A stretch of 64,000 nucleotides of DNA, taken from contig CAMJBL010000001.1 of assembly GCA_946403845.1 (NCBI GenBank), forward strand, positions 108,605-172,604, given 5' to 3'. Below are positions 1 to 7,150 of the stretch, one piece after another (within the stretch, counting starts at the first letter, position 1; the number at the start of each line of letters is the position of its first letter). The notes beneath the pieces are model-generated. The model was not told where the DNA came from. It was given only the letters and a program-made list of their open reading frames with translations, and made no database searches. The position numbers were made by a program, and so were the translations under genes. This stretch comes from an uncultured Prevotella sp. GTDB lineage: Bacteria; Bacteroidota; Bacteroidia; Bacteroidales; Bacteroidaceae.

Positions 1-490
1 CTATGTGCGCATCATTCTTTCCGCCAGGCGCTATGTGTATCTCGAAACGCCTTATTTCCTGCCTACCGAACCCGTGCTGTTCGCGCTGAAGACGGCCTCT
101 GCCGCAGGGGTCGACGTGCGTATCATCGTGCCTTACCGCAGCGATGCCAAATGGGTGGAGTGGGCCAGTCGCAGCTACCTGCGCGATGTCGTCGAGTCGG
201 GTGTCACCGTCATGCTCTATCAGGCTGGTTTCCTCCATTCGAAACTGCTCGTCTGCGACGATTCCATCTGTACGTGCGGCTCCACGAATGTCGATATCCG
301 CAGTTTTGAGAATAATTTCGAGTCGAACATCTTCCTCTATGGCGAGGGGGCAGCCCGACAGTTGCGTGAGATGTTCCTGGCCGACGAACAGCAGTCGGTC
401 AATTTGCAGGATATCCCCAAGCGCATGCACCCGAAGTTTATGAAACGCCTGTGGGAGTCGATGGTCCGGATGATGTCACCCCTGATGTAA
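1..490 (+). CDS. cls: Cardiolipin synthase / phospholipase D-family protein, C-terminal part
   Basis: Only the last ~162 codons are in the window; the reading frame is open at the left edge, so the ORF-track start at 5 is not the true start. The visible part contains a phospholipase D HKD motif (HSKLLVCDDS followed by GSTNVDIRS), which fits the second catalytic half of a bacterial cardiolipin synthase. The family joins phosphatidyl groups to make cardiolipin at the inner membrane. The stop overlaps the 3' end of the convergent rsmD by 15 bases. Other PLD-superfamily enzymes cannot be fully excluded without the N-terminus, but spacing and tail length are typical of Cls. Confidence 0.85.
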   Translation, partial: YVRIILSARRYVYLETPYFLPTEPVLFALKTASAAGVDVRIIVPYRSDAKWVEWASRSYLRDVVESGVTVMLYQAGFLHSKLLVCDDSICTCGSTNVDIRSFENNFESNIFLYGEGAARQLREMFLADEQQSVNLQDIPKRMHPKFMKRLWESMVRMMSPLM

Positions 491-1087
491 GGGCTGGAAG
501 ATCGAGAAATTCACGCTGCCGTACTGTCGGTGCTCCACAAAATTGGGATGGTCGGTGAACGAGTGGTCTTTGCCGTGTTCAAACACAAAGACACCATCCT
601 CTTTCAACAGGTTTTTCTCGAAGATAAGCGAAGGAATCGTCGGCAGTTCCTTCAGGGCGTAAGGCGGGTCGGCGAAGATGAAGTCGAACTGCTGCTTGCA
701 GTTCTTGAGATACCGAAACACATCGCCCCTGATCGCAGCCACCTGGGGACGGTTCTTTTCTGGCTGACCCGTTTGCGCGGATTTGCTGTCAGCCAGAAGA
801 GAACCGTCCCCGAGTGGCTGAAGCTTCTGCAGACATTGCAGGATAAAACGGTGATGATCGCGGTCGGCCTCGATGCTCACCACGTGGGCGCAGCCCCGTG
901 AGGCCAGTTCCAGCGAGATGCTGCCCGTGCCCGAAAAGAGGTCGAGGGCTGTAGCACCGTCGAAGTCGATATAGCCCGTCAGCACGTTGAAGATGTTCTC
1001 CTTGGCAAAATCCGTTGTCGGCCTCGCCTTAAACGTGCGGGGAATATCAAAATGTCGTCCCTTATATTTTCCTGTAATGATCCTCAC
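476..1087 (-). CDS. rsmD: 16S rRNA (guanine966-N2)-methyltransferase RsmD
   Basis: Class I SAM-dependent methyltransferase that modifies G966 of 16S rRNA in the small subunit. The N-terminus MRIITGKYKGR, the SAM-binding stretch LDLFSGTGSISLE and the catalytic motif FADPPYAL are diagnostic. Translation starts at a GTG; the conserved N-terminus leaves no alternative. At residues ~93-115 there is an insertion that ordinary RsmD proteins lack. It is encoded by a perfect-looking DNA hairpin (see repeat 745-811), so a mobile palindrome has been tolerated in frame between the SAM-binding and catalytic segments. The gene lies downstream of the DUF3822 gene in the same orientation, as is usual in Bacteroidetes. 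Confidence 0.93.
   Translation of the reverse strand: MRIITGKYKGRHFDIPRTFKARPTTDFAKENIFNVLTGYIDFDGATALDLFSGTGSISLELASRGCAHVVSIEADRDHHRFILQCLQKLQPLGDGSLLADSKSAQTGQPEKNRPQVAAIRGDVFRYLKNCKQQFDFIFADPPYALKELPTIPSLIFEKNLLKEDGVFVFEHGKDHSFTDHPNFVEHRQYGSVNFSIFQPLHQG
745..811. repeat. REP-like palindrome inserted in frame in rsmD
   Basis: Arms at 745-768 and 788-811 match at 23 of 24 positions as an inverted repeat around a 19-base loop. The outer end reads GGGGACGGTTCT and the inner end CTGGCTGAC. The same outer sequence caps an unrelated hairpin at 29652-29701. GGGACGGTTCT-ended hairpins resemble REP elements mobilised by Y1 (RAYT) transposases; that link is from memory and no transposase is visible here. 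Confidence 0.8.
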
Positions 1088-1118
1088 TTTTCACTTTTCA
1101 CTCCTCACTATTCACTTC
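1088..1118. repeat. 7-bp tandem repeat (TTTCACT-like)
   Basis: About four copies of a 7-base unit (TTTCACT, TTTCACT, CCTCACT, ATTCACT) fill the gap between rsmD and the DUF3822 stop codon and run into its last codons. Similar 7-base arrays occur at 27700-27720, 29775-29800 and 59985-60080. Confidence 0.6.
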
Positions 1119-1867
1119 TTCTTCAGAAGATCTGTTAGGTCGAACGGCATCACGTAGGCATTCTTCAGATACTTTCGCATCTCGTCTAAGATCCAGTCCT
1201 GCTCGGGAATGTCGCCTAAGATGTGTATCTCGTCGTGTTCCGGCTTCAGGTTCAGCTGCTTCCACACATAGAGCAGGAAGTAGAGGGAGTCGTGGGCGCG
1301 GGTGGTGTCAAACGAGTTGCAGAACTTGAAGCGGTTCTGCTGGAACGAGCAGATGTCGAGCTGCTTGTCGTGGAAATAGCCGTACAACTTACTGCGGTGA
1401 CCCGTGAAGCTGCGCTGGTGCAGATAGGTCCAGACGGGAATCATGCCGTGCATCAGCTGCACATCGTCGTATTTGTCGGTGAGCACCATCAGCAGGTCCT
1501 TGTTGATCGAGTACACGCAGACGGCATTCAGCGAGGGCAGCACGTTGAATTTCACCACCTCCTTCTCGCTCCTGGGGTAGGCGTGCAGGTAGAGCGTGGC
1601 GGCATCGGCCTCCTGAAACTGCTCGATGGGCACCATCAGCACGGGGGCGTTGATCAGCACGCGTACGGCTGGAAAGTCTATCTCCCTGGCGAAGGTCTTG
1701 AAGGCCTCGCGCAGGTTGGCGGCCATCGAGATGCCACTCTTCACCACGTAGGGCTCAAACATGACGGGCTCTTCCGGATTCGCCTTGTCCGTAATCATAA
1801 ACGACAGCGTATTGTTGCCCACGCGAATCGTCAGTTGCTTGCTATTCATGATGCTTGTCGTTGCCAT
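1112..1867 (-). CDS. DUF3822 family protein
   Basis: A 251-residue protein that I recognise as the Bacteroidetes DUF3822 family, usually found just upstream of rsmD, as here. The family is thought to have an actin/Hsp70-type (RNase H) fold; its function is unknown. No signal peptide or membrane segment is visible, so it is probably cytoplasmic. The start ATG lies 3 bases after the stop of the 32-codon ORF at 1871-1969. Together with rsmD the three genes form one unit driven by the promoter at 1977-2010. Confidence 0.82.
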   Translation of the reverse strand: MATTSIMNSKQLTIRVGNNTLSFMITDKANPEEPVMFEPYVVKSGISMAANLREAFKTFAREIDFPAVRVLINAPVLMVPIEQFQEADAATLYLHAYPRSEKEVVKFNVLPSLNAVCVYSINKDLLMVLTDKYDDVQLMHGMIPVWTYLHQRSFTGHRSKLYGYFHDKQLDICSFQQNRFKFCNSFDTTRAHDSLYFLLYVWKQLNLKPEHDEIHILGDIPEQDWILDEMRKYLKNAYVMPFDLTDLLKKK

Positions 1868-1870
1868 GCC

Positions 1871-1969
1871 TCAATTCATTGCCGACATCACACTGGCCAC
1901 GCAAACGGCCAGCAGTCCTGCCGCCACCAGCGCCAACGCAATGTTGATTTGTCTGTTACTAATCTGCAT
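1871..1969 (-). CDS. Small membrane peptide (32 aa), first gene of the rsmD operon
   Basis: Not in the ORF track because of its length. It begins MQISNRQINIALALVAAG and continues as one hydrophobic helix (residues ~9-30), so it would be a single-pass membrane peptide. A TACCTTTGC -7 element lies at 1977-1985, only 8 bases upstream of the ATG, which favours it being the first translated ORF. The stop codon sits 3 bases before the DUF3822 ATG, suggesting translational coupling. I do not recognise a family. It could instead be a leader peptide, or an unused frame. Confidence 0.5.
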   Translation of the reverse strand: MQISNRQINIALALVAAGLLAVCVASVMSAMN

Positions 1970-1976
1970 ATCGCCT

Positions 1977-1985
1977 GCAAAGGTA
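1977..1985 (-). promoter_or_regulatory. Bacteroidetes -7 element for the small peptide/DUF3822/rsmD unit
   Basis: On the minus strand the sequence reads TACCTTTGC, matching the TAnnTTTG -7 consensus. It places transcription initiation just before the ATG at 1969. Confidence 0.7.
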
Positions 1986-2030
1986 CGAATTATTTAGCGA
2001 AAACTGAAAAGTTTTCTTCAAAATAATATA

Positions 2031-2142
2031 AACATATACCTCAATCCCCGTGAAAGCCTTTGTACATCGGGGTTTCAGATAGGGTATATGTTGCTTGAAC
2101 ATATACCTAACATATACCTATCATATACCTCAACATATACCT
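2031..2142 (+). repeat. Left copy of long inverted repeat with AACATATACCT iterations
   Basis: Contains AACATATACCT (exact or one base off) at 2031, 2098, 2109, 2120 and 2132 and an inverted copy near 2081. Bases 2050-2076 match 3594-3620 perfectly as a 27-base inverted repeat, with weaker similarity across the rest. It lies upstream of the vapE-like promoter. With the right copy it brackets the VapE-like gene. The 11-base iterations look like a protein-binding array or iterons. The rest of the 1970-2313 gap holds only the two promoters and an A/T-rich leader. Confidence 0.85.
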
Positions 2143-2231
2143 TATTATATATGAAGGCCCATTTTGTTTAACAATTCGCAAAAAAACGTGTCTTTTGAGG
2201 GCAAAAATTTGCAAAACGCGAAATTTTTTTG

Positions 2232-2239
2232 TATCTTTG
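2232..2239 (+). promoter_or_regulatory. -7 element of the vapE-like gene
   Basis: TATCTTTG followed by CACC fits the Bacteroidetes -7 consensus. It gives a leader of about 70 bases before the ATG at 2314. Confidence 0.7.
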
Positions 2240-2313
2240 CACCTTGAAAGGCACATGCTATGAAAGGCGTGTCGCAACTAACCATTTTATAAACAATTTA
2301 AACATTAACCATT

Positions 2314-3528
2314 ATGCGTAAAAATCTTTTGATTAACGGAGAGGCTGTTGCGGCCTCTCAGGAGGGAGCCCTGGTGATAGAGCTCTTCCTAAACGACAAT
2401 TACCTTTTCCGTCGCAACGTACTAAATGGAAAGGTTGAATTTCTGACCTTGCCTGAAGGTGAGGGCGTCTCTTGGCGTCCGCTGACTCAGGAGGCACTGA
2501 ACAGCATCATCCTCAAGGCAGAGCGCGAACACATCATGGAGAAAGGCAGCCCGAGTGCCAAGATCAAGATGTATGTGCAGTCTGAGGAGGTGCCCGTTTT
2601 CAATCCCGTCACAGAGCTTTTTGATAGCCTGCCTCAATGGGATGGCAAGAACCACGTGGCCGCTGTTTTCAGTCGCATCCCAGGTCTCAGCACCGAGCAG
2701 CACAGCTTCCTGGCCATCTGGATTCGTTCGATGGTGGCCCATTGGCTGCAGATGGACACCCTTCATGGCAACGAATGCGTGCCAACGCTGATTGGTGAGC
2801 AGGGATGTGGTAAGACCACCTTCGTACGTCGTCTGCTGCCCCCTCAGCTGCGTGAGTATTATCTCGACCATCTGAACCTGTCGAACAAGTTCGATAAGGA
2901 GATGGCGCTGACAAACAACCTGCTGGTCAACCTCGACGAGCTCGAGGCTATCCGCCCCAGTCAGCATGCAGCCTTGAAGCAGACGCTCTCGAAGAGCAAA
3001 GTCAACGGACGTCCTATCTTCGGAAAGGTCCAGGCGGATCGTCCACGTTTCGCCTCGTTTGTGGCCACGACGAACAATCCGCATCCGCTGACGGATCCCA
3101 CTGGCTCGCGTCGCTACATCTGTCTGACGATTCCTGAAGGTCAGCTGATCGACAACGATGGCGACATCGACTACGGACAGCTCTATGCGCAGGTGCTCCA
3201 TGAGCTTCGAGTGGTGAAGGCTCCCTATTGGTTCAACAACCTCGAGGTGCAGCGCATTCAGCAGCTGAACCAGAACTACATGGAGGAGAAGGACATCGCC
3301 GAAATCCTGAACGCCTGCATCCGCAAACCTGAGGAGGGTGAGGTGGCACAGCCGATGGATTGCAAGCAACTGCTCGAACTGGTGCAGAAGGAGTATCCTC
3401 TGGTGGCGAACACGCGAAGCACGAAGATTCATATCGGACTGGCGATGAAGGAGTTCGGCTACGAGTCGACCAAGCGAGGCAACAGGCCCTATTACAAGGT
3501 GGTCCCAATCGCCAAGAATGCTGCGTGA
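2314..3528 (+). CDS. VapE/VirE-type P-loop ATPase
   Basis: A 404-residue protein of the virulence-associated E family (VirE/VapE-type), an SF3-helicase-like or primase-associated ATPase common in phage, plasmid and satellite replication modules. It has a Walker A motif GEQGCGKTT (residues ~163-171) and a Walker B-like LLVNLDELE (~206-214). The FVATTNNPHPL segment looks like a sensor region, followed by an arginine-rich GSRRYI. No separate primase domain is seen. The stop codon touches the right inverted-repeat copy. Its host-like GC content and flanking repeats suggest a long-resident mobile or domesticated module. The biochemical role is inferred from family only. Confidence 0.8.
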   Translation: MRKNLLINGEAVAASQEGALVIELFLNDNYLFRRNVLNGKVEFLTLPEGEGVSWRPLTQEALNSIILKAEREHIMEKGSPSAKIKMYVQSEEVPVFNPVTELFDSLPQWDGKNHVAAVFSRIPGLSTEQHSFLAIWIRSMVAHWLQMDTLHGNECVPTLIGEQGCGKTTFVRRLLPPQLREYYLDHLNLSNKFDKEMALTNNLLVNLDELEAIRPSQHAALKQTLSKSKVNGRPIFGKVQADRPRFASFVATTNNPHPLTDPTGSRRYICLTIPEGQLIDNDGDIDYGQLYAQVLHELRVVKAPYWFNNLEVQRIQQLNQNYMEEKDIAEILNACIRKPEEGEVAQPMDCKQLLELVQKEYPLVANTRSTKIHIGLAMKEFGYESTKRGNRPYYKVVPIAKNAA

Positions 3529-3639
3529 GGTATATGTTAAGGTATATGTTAGGTACATGATAGGTACATGTTTGCCTAACATATACCTGCCTCGAAACCC
3601 CGATGTACAAAGGCTTTCACGAGGGTTGAGGTATATGTT
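3528..3639 (-). repeat. Right copy of long inverted repeat
   Basis: Reverse-complement counterpart of 2031-2142. AACATATACCT copies appear inverted at 3528, 3540 and 3629 and direct at 3577, and two variants read AGGTACATGNT. The 27-base core at 3594-3620 is identical in inverted orientation to 2050-2076. It begins at the last base of the vapE stop codon and ends just before the DUF6078-like gene. Confidence 0.85.
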
Positions 3640-3670
3640 TGAAGAAAAATCGATAAAACTATAAAAATTT

Positions 3671-4114
3671 ATGGAAATCAAGAAGAAATTCACATTGGAA
3701 GATATACCTGGCGGATACGCCATGTGTATGCGAAACGACTGCACAGTCTGCGAGCATTGTCTGCGACACATCGCTTATAATGATGTGGGGAAAGACCAGA
3801 AAAGGCTCATGATTATCAATCCCTTGCTGGTAGTGCCGAATGAGCAGTGCGAGCATTTCCGGACTGACGAGCTGGCCACCTATGCCAAAGGTTTTGTCCG
3901 TATGAAAGACGAGATGTTGCCCCGTCAGTATGATGAATTCATGGTTCGTTTGATAGGCAAGTTCGGTCGAACAGGTTATTATGAGCGTCGTCGAGGCGAG
4001 CGACTCTGCAAGCCTTCTGAAATCGAATTCATCCAAAAGGTGCTTCAGGAAATGAAGCTTCCCAATCTCGAATTCGATGGTTACGAGAAGCATTATAACT
4101 GGTACGGTGATTAG
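3671..4114 (+). CDS. DUF6078-like protein
   Basis: A 147-residue, probably cytoplasmic protein with several cysteines (CMRNDCTVCEHCLRH at residues ~18-32, and QCEHF later) that could bind a metal. It resembles DUF6078, a Bacteroidales family I associate with VapE-like genes, and here it directly follows one. The C-terminal half is basic and helical (YYERRRGERLC), which would suit nucleic-acid contact. Function is unknown; pairing with the upstream ATPase is inferred from position. Confidence 0.65.
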   Translation: MEIKKKFTLEDIPGGYAMCMRNDCTVCEHCLRHIAYNDVGKDQKRLMIINPLLVVPNEQCEHFRTDELATYAKGFVRMKDEMLPRQYDEFMVRLIGKFGRTGYYERRRGERLCKPSEIEFIQKVLQEMKLPNLEFDGYEKHYNWYGD

Positions 4115-4156
4115 TCTTTCAAAATCGATAAGCTCCACATCGCTCTCAGTACATAA

Positions 4157-4214
4157 CTGGCGCACTCCAGTACGTCCCCAGGCGCACTCGAGTGCGCCAG
4201 TATGCGTACTGGAG
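4157..4214. repeat. Nested palindromes
   Basis: An 18-base perfect palindrome GGCGCACTCGAGTGCGCC (4181-4198) lies inside a larger imperfect one in which CTCCAGTACG (4165-4174) pairs with CGTACTGGAG (4205-4214). There is no T-run immediately after, so this is not a clear terminator. It may be an interspersed repeat or a site belonging to the VapE module. Confidence 0.7.
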
Positions 4215-4323
4215 CCTTCTAATGATCAATAAGTGCCTAGTATTGCTGAATAAGAGCCTTCCCCTTATCATTAAAAGCCTCTTTATCAATGGGAAACAAT
4301 ACTTTTTTGCTTTTTTATTTGGA

Positions 4324-4350
4324 AAATTCGATAATTCTTCTTATTTTTGC
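4324..4350 (+). promoter_or_regulatory. Promoter of the nucleotidyltransferase gene
   Basis: TTTG near 4319, followed about 20 bases later by TATTTTTG (4342-4349), matches the Bacteroidetes consensus. Because it lies inside the longer ORF in the track, it argues for the ATG at 4367 as start. Confidence 0.6.
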
Positions 4351-4366
4351 GGAAAATATTGAATAT

Positions 4367-4684
4367 ATGACCAAGAGTGCAGCATTATCAAGAATCCGTC
4401 AGACGGCCACATCTACAATTCCAGATGGTGGCAAGGCGATTCTTTATGGCTCCAGGGCCAGAGGTGATGCCCGCAAGGATTCTGACTGGGATATTTTGAT
4501 CTTATTAGATAAAGATATTCTTGATCAGTCGGATTACGATAATGTCAGTTATCCCTTTGTCTTGCTTGGTTGCGATTTGGGCGTAGAAATCAATCCTATT
4601 ATGTACACCACAAAGGAATGGGAGTCATATCGCATCACCCCATTTTATGAGAATGTTGTTCGTGATGGAATAGTTCTGGTTTAA
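4367..4684 (+). CDS. Nucleotidyltransferase-domain protein (MNT-like)
   Basis: A 105-residue DNA polymerase beta-type nucleotidyltransferase. The GS-x10-DxD signature is clear: YGSRARGDARKDSDWDILIL (residues ~25-44), with a third acidic residue probably at GVEINP. Minimal enzymes of this type are usually the MNT half of HEPN/MNT toxin-antitoxin pairs, where they AMPylate the toxin, or belong to KNTase-like families. No HEPN partner gene is visible on either side, so this may be an orphan. I prefer the start at 4367 because a promoter lies between it and the upstream ATG at 4289. Confidence 0.8.
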   Translation: MTKSAALSRIRQTATSTIPDGGKAILYGSRARGDARKDSDWDILILLDKDILDQSDYDNVSYPFVLLGCDLGVEINPIMYTTKEWESYRITPFYENVVRDGIVLV

Positions 4685-4700
4685 CAAACGAGACTTCTCG

Positions 4701-4762
4701 CTCCGCTTAGGACAAGAGCCCCATTTGGATTGGCAAGCGACTTGTTAAAGCGGAGTTTTTTT
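4701..4762 (+). terminator. Terminator-like hairpin after the nucleotidyltransferase gene
   Basis: CTCCGCTT (4701-4708) pairs with AAGCGGAG (4748-4755), followed at once by a run of seven T. The long loop is unusual. Part of the loop, CTTAGGACAAG (4706-4716), is also complementary to 5065-5075 in the next element. Confidence 0.6.
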
Positions 4763-4844
4763 GTGTATAGGAGTAACAAAAGAGACGATTGTGCCCCTTC
4801 ACAAGCCTTGTGAAACTACTTTTTTACATTTTCTTCACAAAATA

Positions 4845-4876
4845 TTTGCAAAGTTCAGAAATAATTCCTATATTTG
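4845..4876 (+). promoter_or_regulatory. Promoter of the structured RNA
   Basis: TTTG at 4845-4848, a 20-base spacer and TATATTTG at 4869-4876 form one of the best Bacteroidetes promoters in the window. No credible ORF follows, so the product should be RNA. Confidence 0.75.
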
Positions 4877-4881
4877 CAACT

Positions 4882-5145
4882 GACTCTATGAGCCCGCAAG
4901 GGTGAAAGGGTCGAACTTATTGGAAAAAGGACGTTTACGAACGTTATCTTCGATGTGCTAATCTCGCAAATTAGGACTCTCTTCGAAGGAGCGCAACCGA
5001 AACGTCTACGTTGGGTGTATTGTACACTGCTACAATATCTCACGACGTGGGCTAACTCGAGTTGCTTGTCCTAAGAGAGAGGCGATGCGAGAGCCTGCAC
5101 ATGGGATAAGCGAGAAGTAGTGACTCCCACGTCTTTATTTATTAA
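4882..5145 (+). ncRNA. Candidate structured noncoding RNA
   Basis: About 260 bases downstream of a strong promoter with dense hairpin potential: ACGTT/AACGT near 4932, CTAAT/ATTAG at 4957-4974, CTTCGAAG near 4982, ATTGT/ACAAT around 5020-5037, and a closing stem GACGTGGG (5044-5051) with CCCACGTC (5126-5133) followed by TTTATTTATT, which looks like a terminator. The minus-strand 62-aa ORF here resembles, from memory, spurious ORFs annotated many times in Bacteroides and Prevotella, so the element may be multi-copy. I could not assign an Rfam family; Bacteroidales-1 is one to test. It is not recognisably tmRNA, RNase P or 6S RNA. Confidence 0.6.
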
Positions 5146-5376
5146 CCTAAAAGAAAGCTGAAACTTGGGAGATCAATAGGCGGCTGACAATTGTCTATGA
5201 AATATATAATGGAGATTTCAAAAGCCTTATGGACCGAAAAAGGCTGTTTTGATTATAATATTATGTTTACTTCTGTATCATCATTATTAAAATAATAAAT
5301 GAAGTCCTATTCCTTTTTATTTTGTTAATAATTGGTATGTACATTTCAATATTGAAAATTAATAAATGATATTAAC
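5146..5376 (+). other. AT-rich leader before the cytoskeletal operon
   Basis: No gene seen. A small hairpin AGCCTT...AAGGCT lies near 5222-5250, followed by TTTTGATT, possibly a weak terminator for the upstream RNA. A possible promoter for the next gene (TTTTG near 5320, TACATTTC near 5340) is weak and short-spaced. The sharp drop in GC starts here. Confidence 0.4.
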
Positions 5377-6684
5377 ATGAGAAGAAATAAATATTGGCCA
5401 CTTATAATAGTACTGATCTTGGGCGCAATTATGGCTCCTATTATAATCCGTTGTGATGATGGTAAATATATAGTCTCCTATGATGCTATACCTCCTGTTA
5501 AACCATATAAACCATCCAAGGTTAAGCTATATATCGAGAATTCAGGTAGTATGGATGGGTATATGTTTGATGGATCAGAACTTAAAGATGCTGTCTATAG
5601 CTATGTTAGTGGTTTATCAACACATTCTGATACTACGGAATTATTTTTTGTTAATAGTAATGTTTATAGTGTCAAAGCTCCATTGCACGATTTTATATAT
5701 GCGATGTCACCAACTGCATTCCACAGTTCCCCTGGCAATAAGGCAAACACTGATATTGCAGATATTTTCAGCATGGTTCTTTCTCAAATAGAAGAGAATA
5801 GCGTTAATATACTTGTTACTGATGCAATATTAGATTTACCTTCAGGATCGACAGTCTTCTTTCGTACAAAGCAGACTCAAATCAAGTCTATATTTGAAAA
5901 CTATTTAAAGGTGAATCCCAATTTTGCTATAGAGATTTTCCGTATGTTATCACGGTTCAATGGCAAATATTATTATACTGGAGGCAATGTCACTTTATCG
6001 GATCAACAACGGCCATATTACATGTTTGTCATGGGTGACAAGCAAGCGTTGAGTTCAGCAAACGGCATTGTCGCAAAGAGCCTGATACAACATGGAGTTG
6101 AAGATTACTATGCATATTCTTCATATACTCAGGTTCCTTTTGTGGTAGAGAATAAGAAAAAAAAGGGAAATGGTGGGTATTTTGAAGTGCGGTTACAACA
6201 GAAGTCTGTTCCTGTCATAGCAAAGGTAGACCTTCAGTATACTCTTCATGAAGATGAGTTTCTAATTGAACCCAATTTGTATGCTATTGCGTTTGGAGAT
6301 GATAGCATTAAGATTAAAACCATTAAAGAGTTGCCAAAGGAGCCAGAATATACACATGCATTTACTTTGTCATTGCCAGAAAATGCAACAGAAGGAAGTG
6401 TAAACCTGTATTTCTGTCCTCCACCTTATCCGCTTTGGTTGGAAGACGCTAATGACGATTTATCCGATGCTTCAGTAGCAACGACCATGAAGACAACGGG
6501 TATTAAATACGTTGTCGAAGGTATATCTGATGCATTTGCGAGTACATGCGTAAATAATCCAGCACCATTTACAAATGGAGACAAGGTATATACTCCTAAG
6601 TCTAAAGCTGACAAGAAGCCTATTCCTGTGTTGGCGGGGTGGAAATTCCGTTTGGACAAGAAAGCTAATTATAAAAAACCTTAG
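5377..6684 (+). CDS. Membrane-anchored vWA-like protein, first gene of the cytoskeletal operon
   Basis: 435 residues. A hydrophobic helix at residues ~8-24 (PLIIVLILGAIMAPII) is a signal anchor or uncleaved signal. A von Willebrand A-like fold follows, with a metal site resembling MIDAS: ENSGSM at ~53-58 (Glu replaces the usual first Asp), a threonine in NTDIAD and an aspartate in ILVTDAILD. vWA domains usually mediate metal-dependent protein binding. The C-terminal ~200 residues look beta-rich and are not recognised. It heads a co-directional AT-rich operon with short gaps, and vWA proteins are known neighbours of FtsZ/tubulin-like GTPases. It probably acts at the periplasmic face of the inner membrane. 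Confidence 0.7.
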   Translation: MRRNKYWPLIIVLILGAIMAPIIIRCDDGKYIVSYDAIPPVKPYKPSKVKLYIENSGSMDGYMFDGSELKDAVYSYVSGLSTHSDTTELFFVNSNVYSVKAPLHDFIYAMSPTAFHSSPGNKANTDIADIFSMVLSQIEENSVNILVTDAILDLPSGSTVFFRTKQTQIKSIFENYLKVNPNFAIEIFRMLSRFNGKYYYTGGNVTLSDQQRPYYMFVMGDKQALSSANGIVAKSLIQHGVEDYYAYSSYTQVPFVVENKKKKGNGGYFEVRLQQKSVPVIAKVDLQYTLHEDEFLIEPNLYAIAFGDDSIKIKTIKELPKEPEYTHAFTLSLPENATEGSVNLYFCPPPYPLWLEDANDDLSDASVATTMKTTGIKYVVEGISDAFASTCVNNPAPFTNGDKVYTPKSKADKKPIPVLAGWKFRLDKKANYKKP

Positions 6685-6712
6685 AGGAAAATTAATAAAT
6701 AATGTTTAATAT

Positions 6713-7138
6713 ATGGATAAAATCTATACTTTACTCTCTGGCCTATATGGTGACGAACTCCATGATTTCCTTCTTGGAGTCAATGGTATGAATGGCACTA
6801 ACCTTTTTAATGTCATGTTTGTAGTACTACTTATTATTTCTATGTTGTTAACTCCTTTCTTTTATTATAAGCTTTGGGATAGGGCAACATGGGCGAGCAT
6901 CGGAAAATGGTTGGTTATGCTGTTAGTAAATGCCACCATTGTATTCTTGGTTAATGTAATTTGGTTGCATTTTCTTTCTGATAAGATGGTAGATGAAGAG
7001 GGTGAGGCTCTTTCTATAGGTCTTTCTAATATAATAGGATTTGGTTTTGCATCCGTTATTCTTGCTTCGTTATTATTTTCCGTTGCCTCGTTGGGTTGGA
7101 AAACGCAAAGTGTTAATTGTCCACACATTCCATTATAA
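6713..7138 (+). CDS. Small multi-pass membrane protein
   Basis: 141 residues with three predicted membrane helices, roughly at 33-52 (VMFVVLLIISMLL), 67-89 (VMLLVNATIVFLVNVIWL) and 103-124 (IIGFGFASVILASLLFSV). The family is not recognised. It sits 28 bases after the vWA gene and 12 bases before the tubulin-like gene, so it is probably co-translated with them and could be a membrane anchor or a component of the same complex. It is very AT-rich like its neighbours. Confidence 0.65.
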   Translation: MDKIYTLLSGLYGDELHDFLLGVNGMNGTNLFNVMFVVLLIISMLLTPFFYYKLWDRATWASIGKWLVMLLVNATIVFLVNVIWLHFLSDKMVDEEGEALSIGLSNIIGFGFASVILASLLFSVASLGWKTQSVNCPHIPL

Positions 7139-7150
7139 ATCTCAGATGTT

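Noticed and set aside
1223-2026. Plus-strand 267-aa ORF
   Set aside because: Antisense to DUF3822; low-complexity His/Val/Gln content typical of a shadow frame.
2031-2142. AACATATACCT iterations as a replication origin
   Set aside because: Iterons occur but there is no initiator of the Rep/DnaA type and no AT-rich unwinding region distinct from the promoter; treated as a binding array of the VapE module instead.
2422-3771. Minus-strand 449-aa ORF
   Set aside because: Antisense to the VapE-like gene and both repeats, with no domain signature.
4855-5043. Minus-strand 62-aa ORF in the structured RNA region
   Set aside because: It runs against a strong promoter and over predicted stems, and has no credible protein features. 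Best explained as a by-product of a repeated RNA element.
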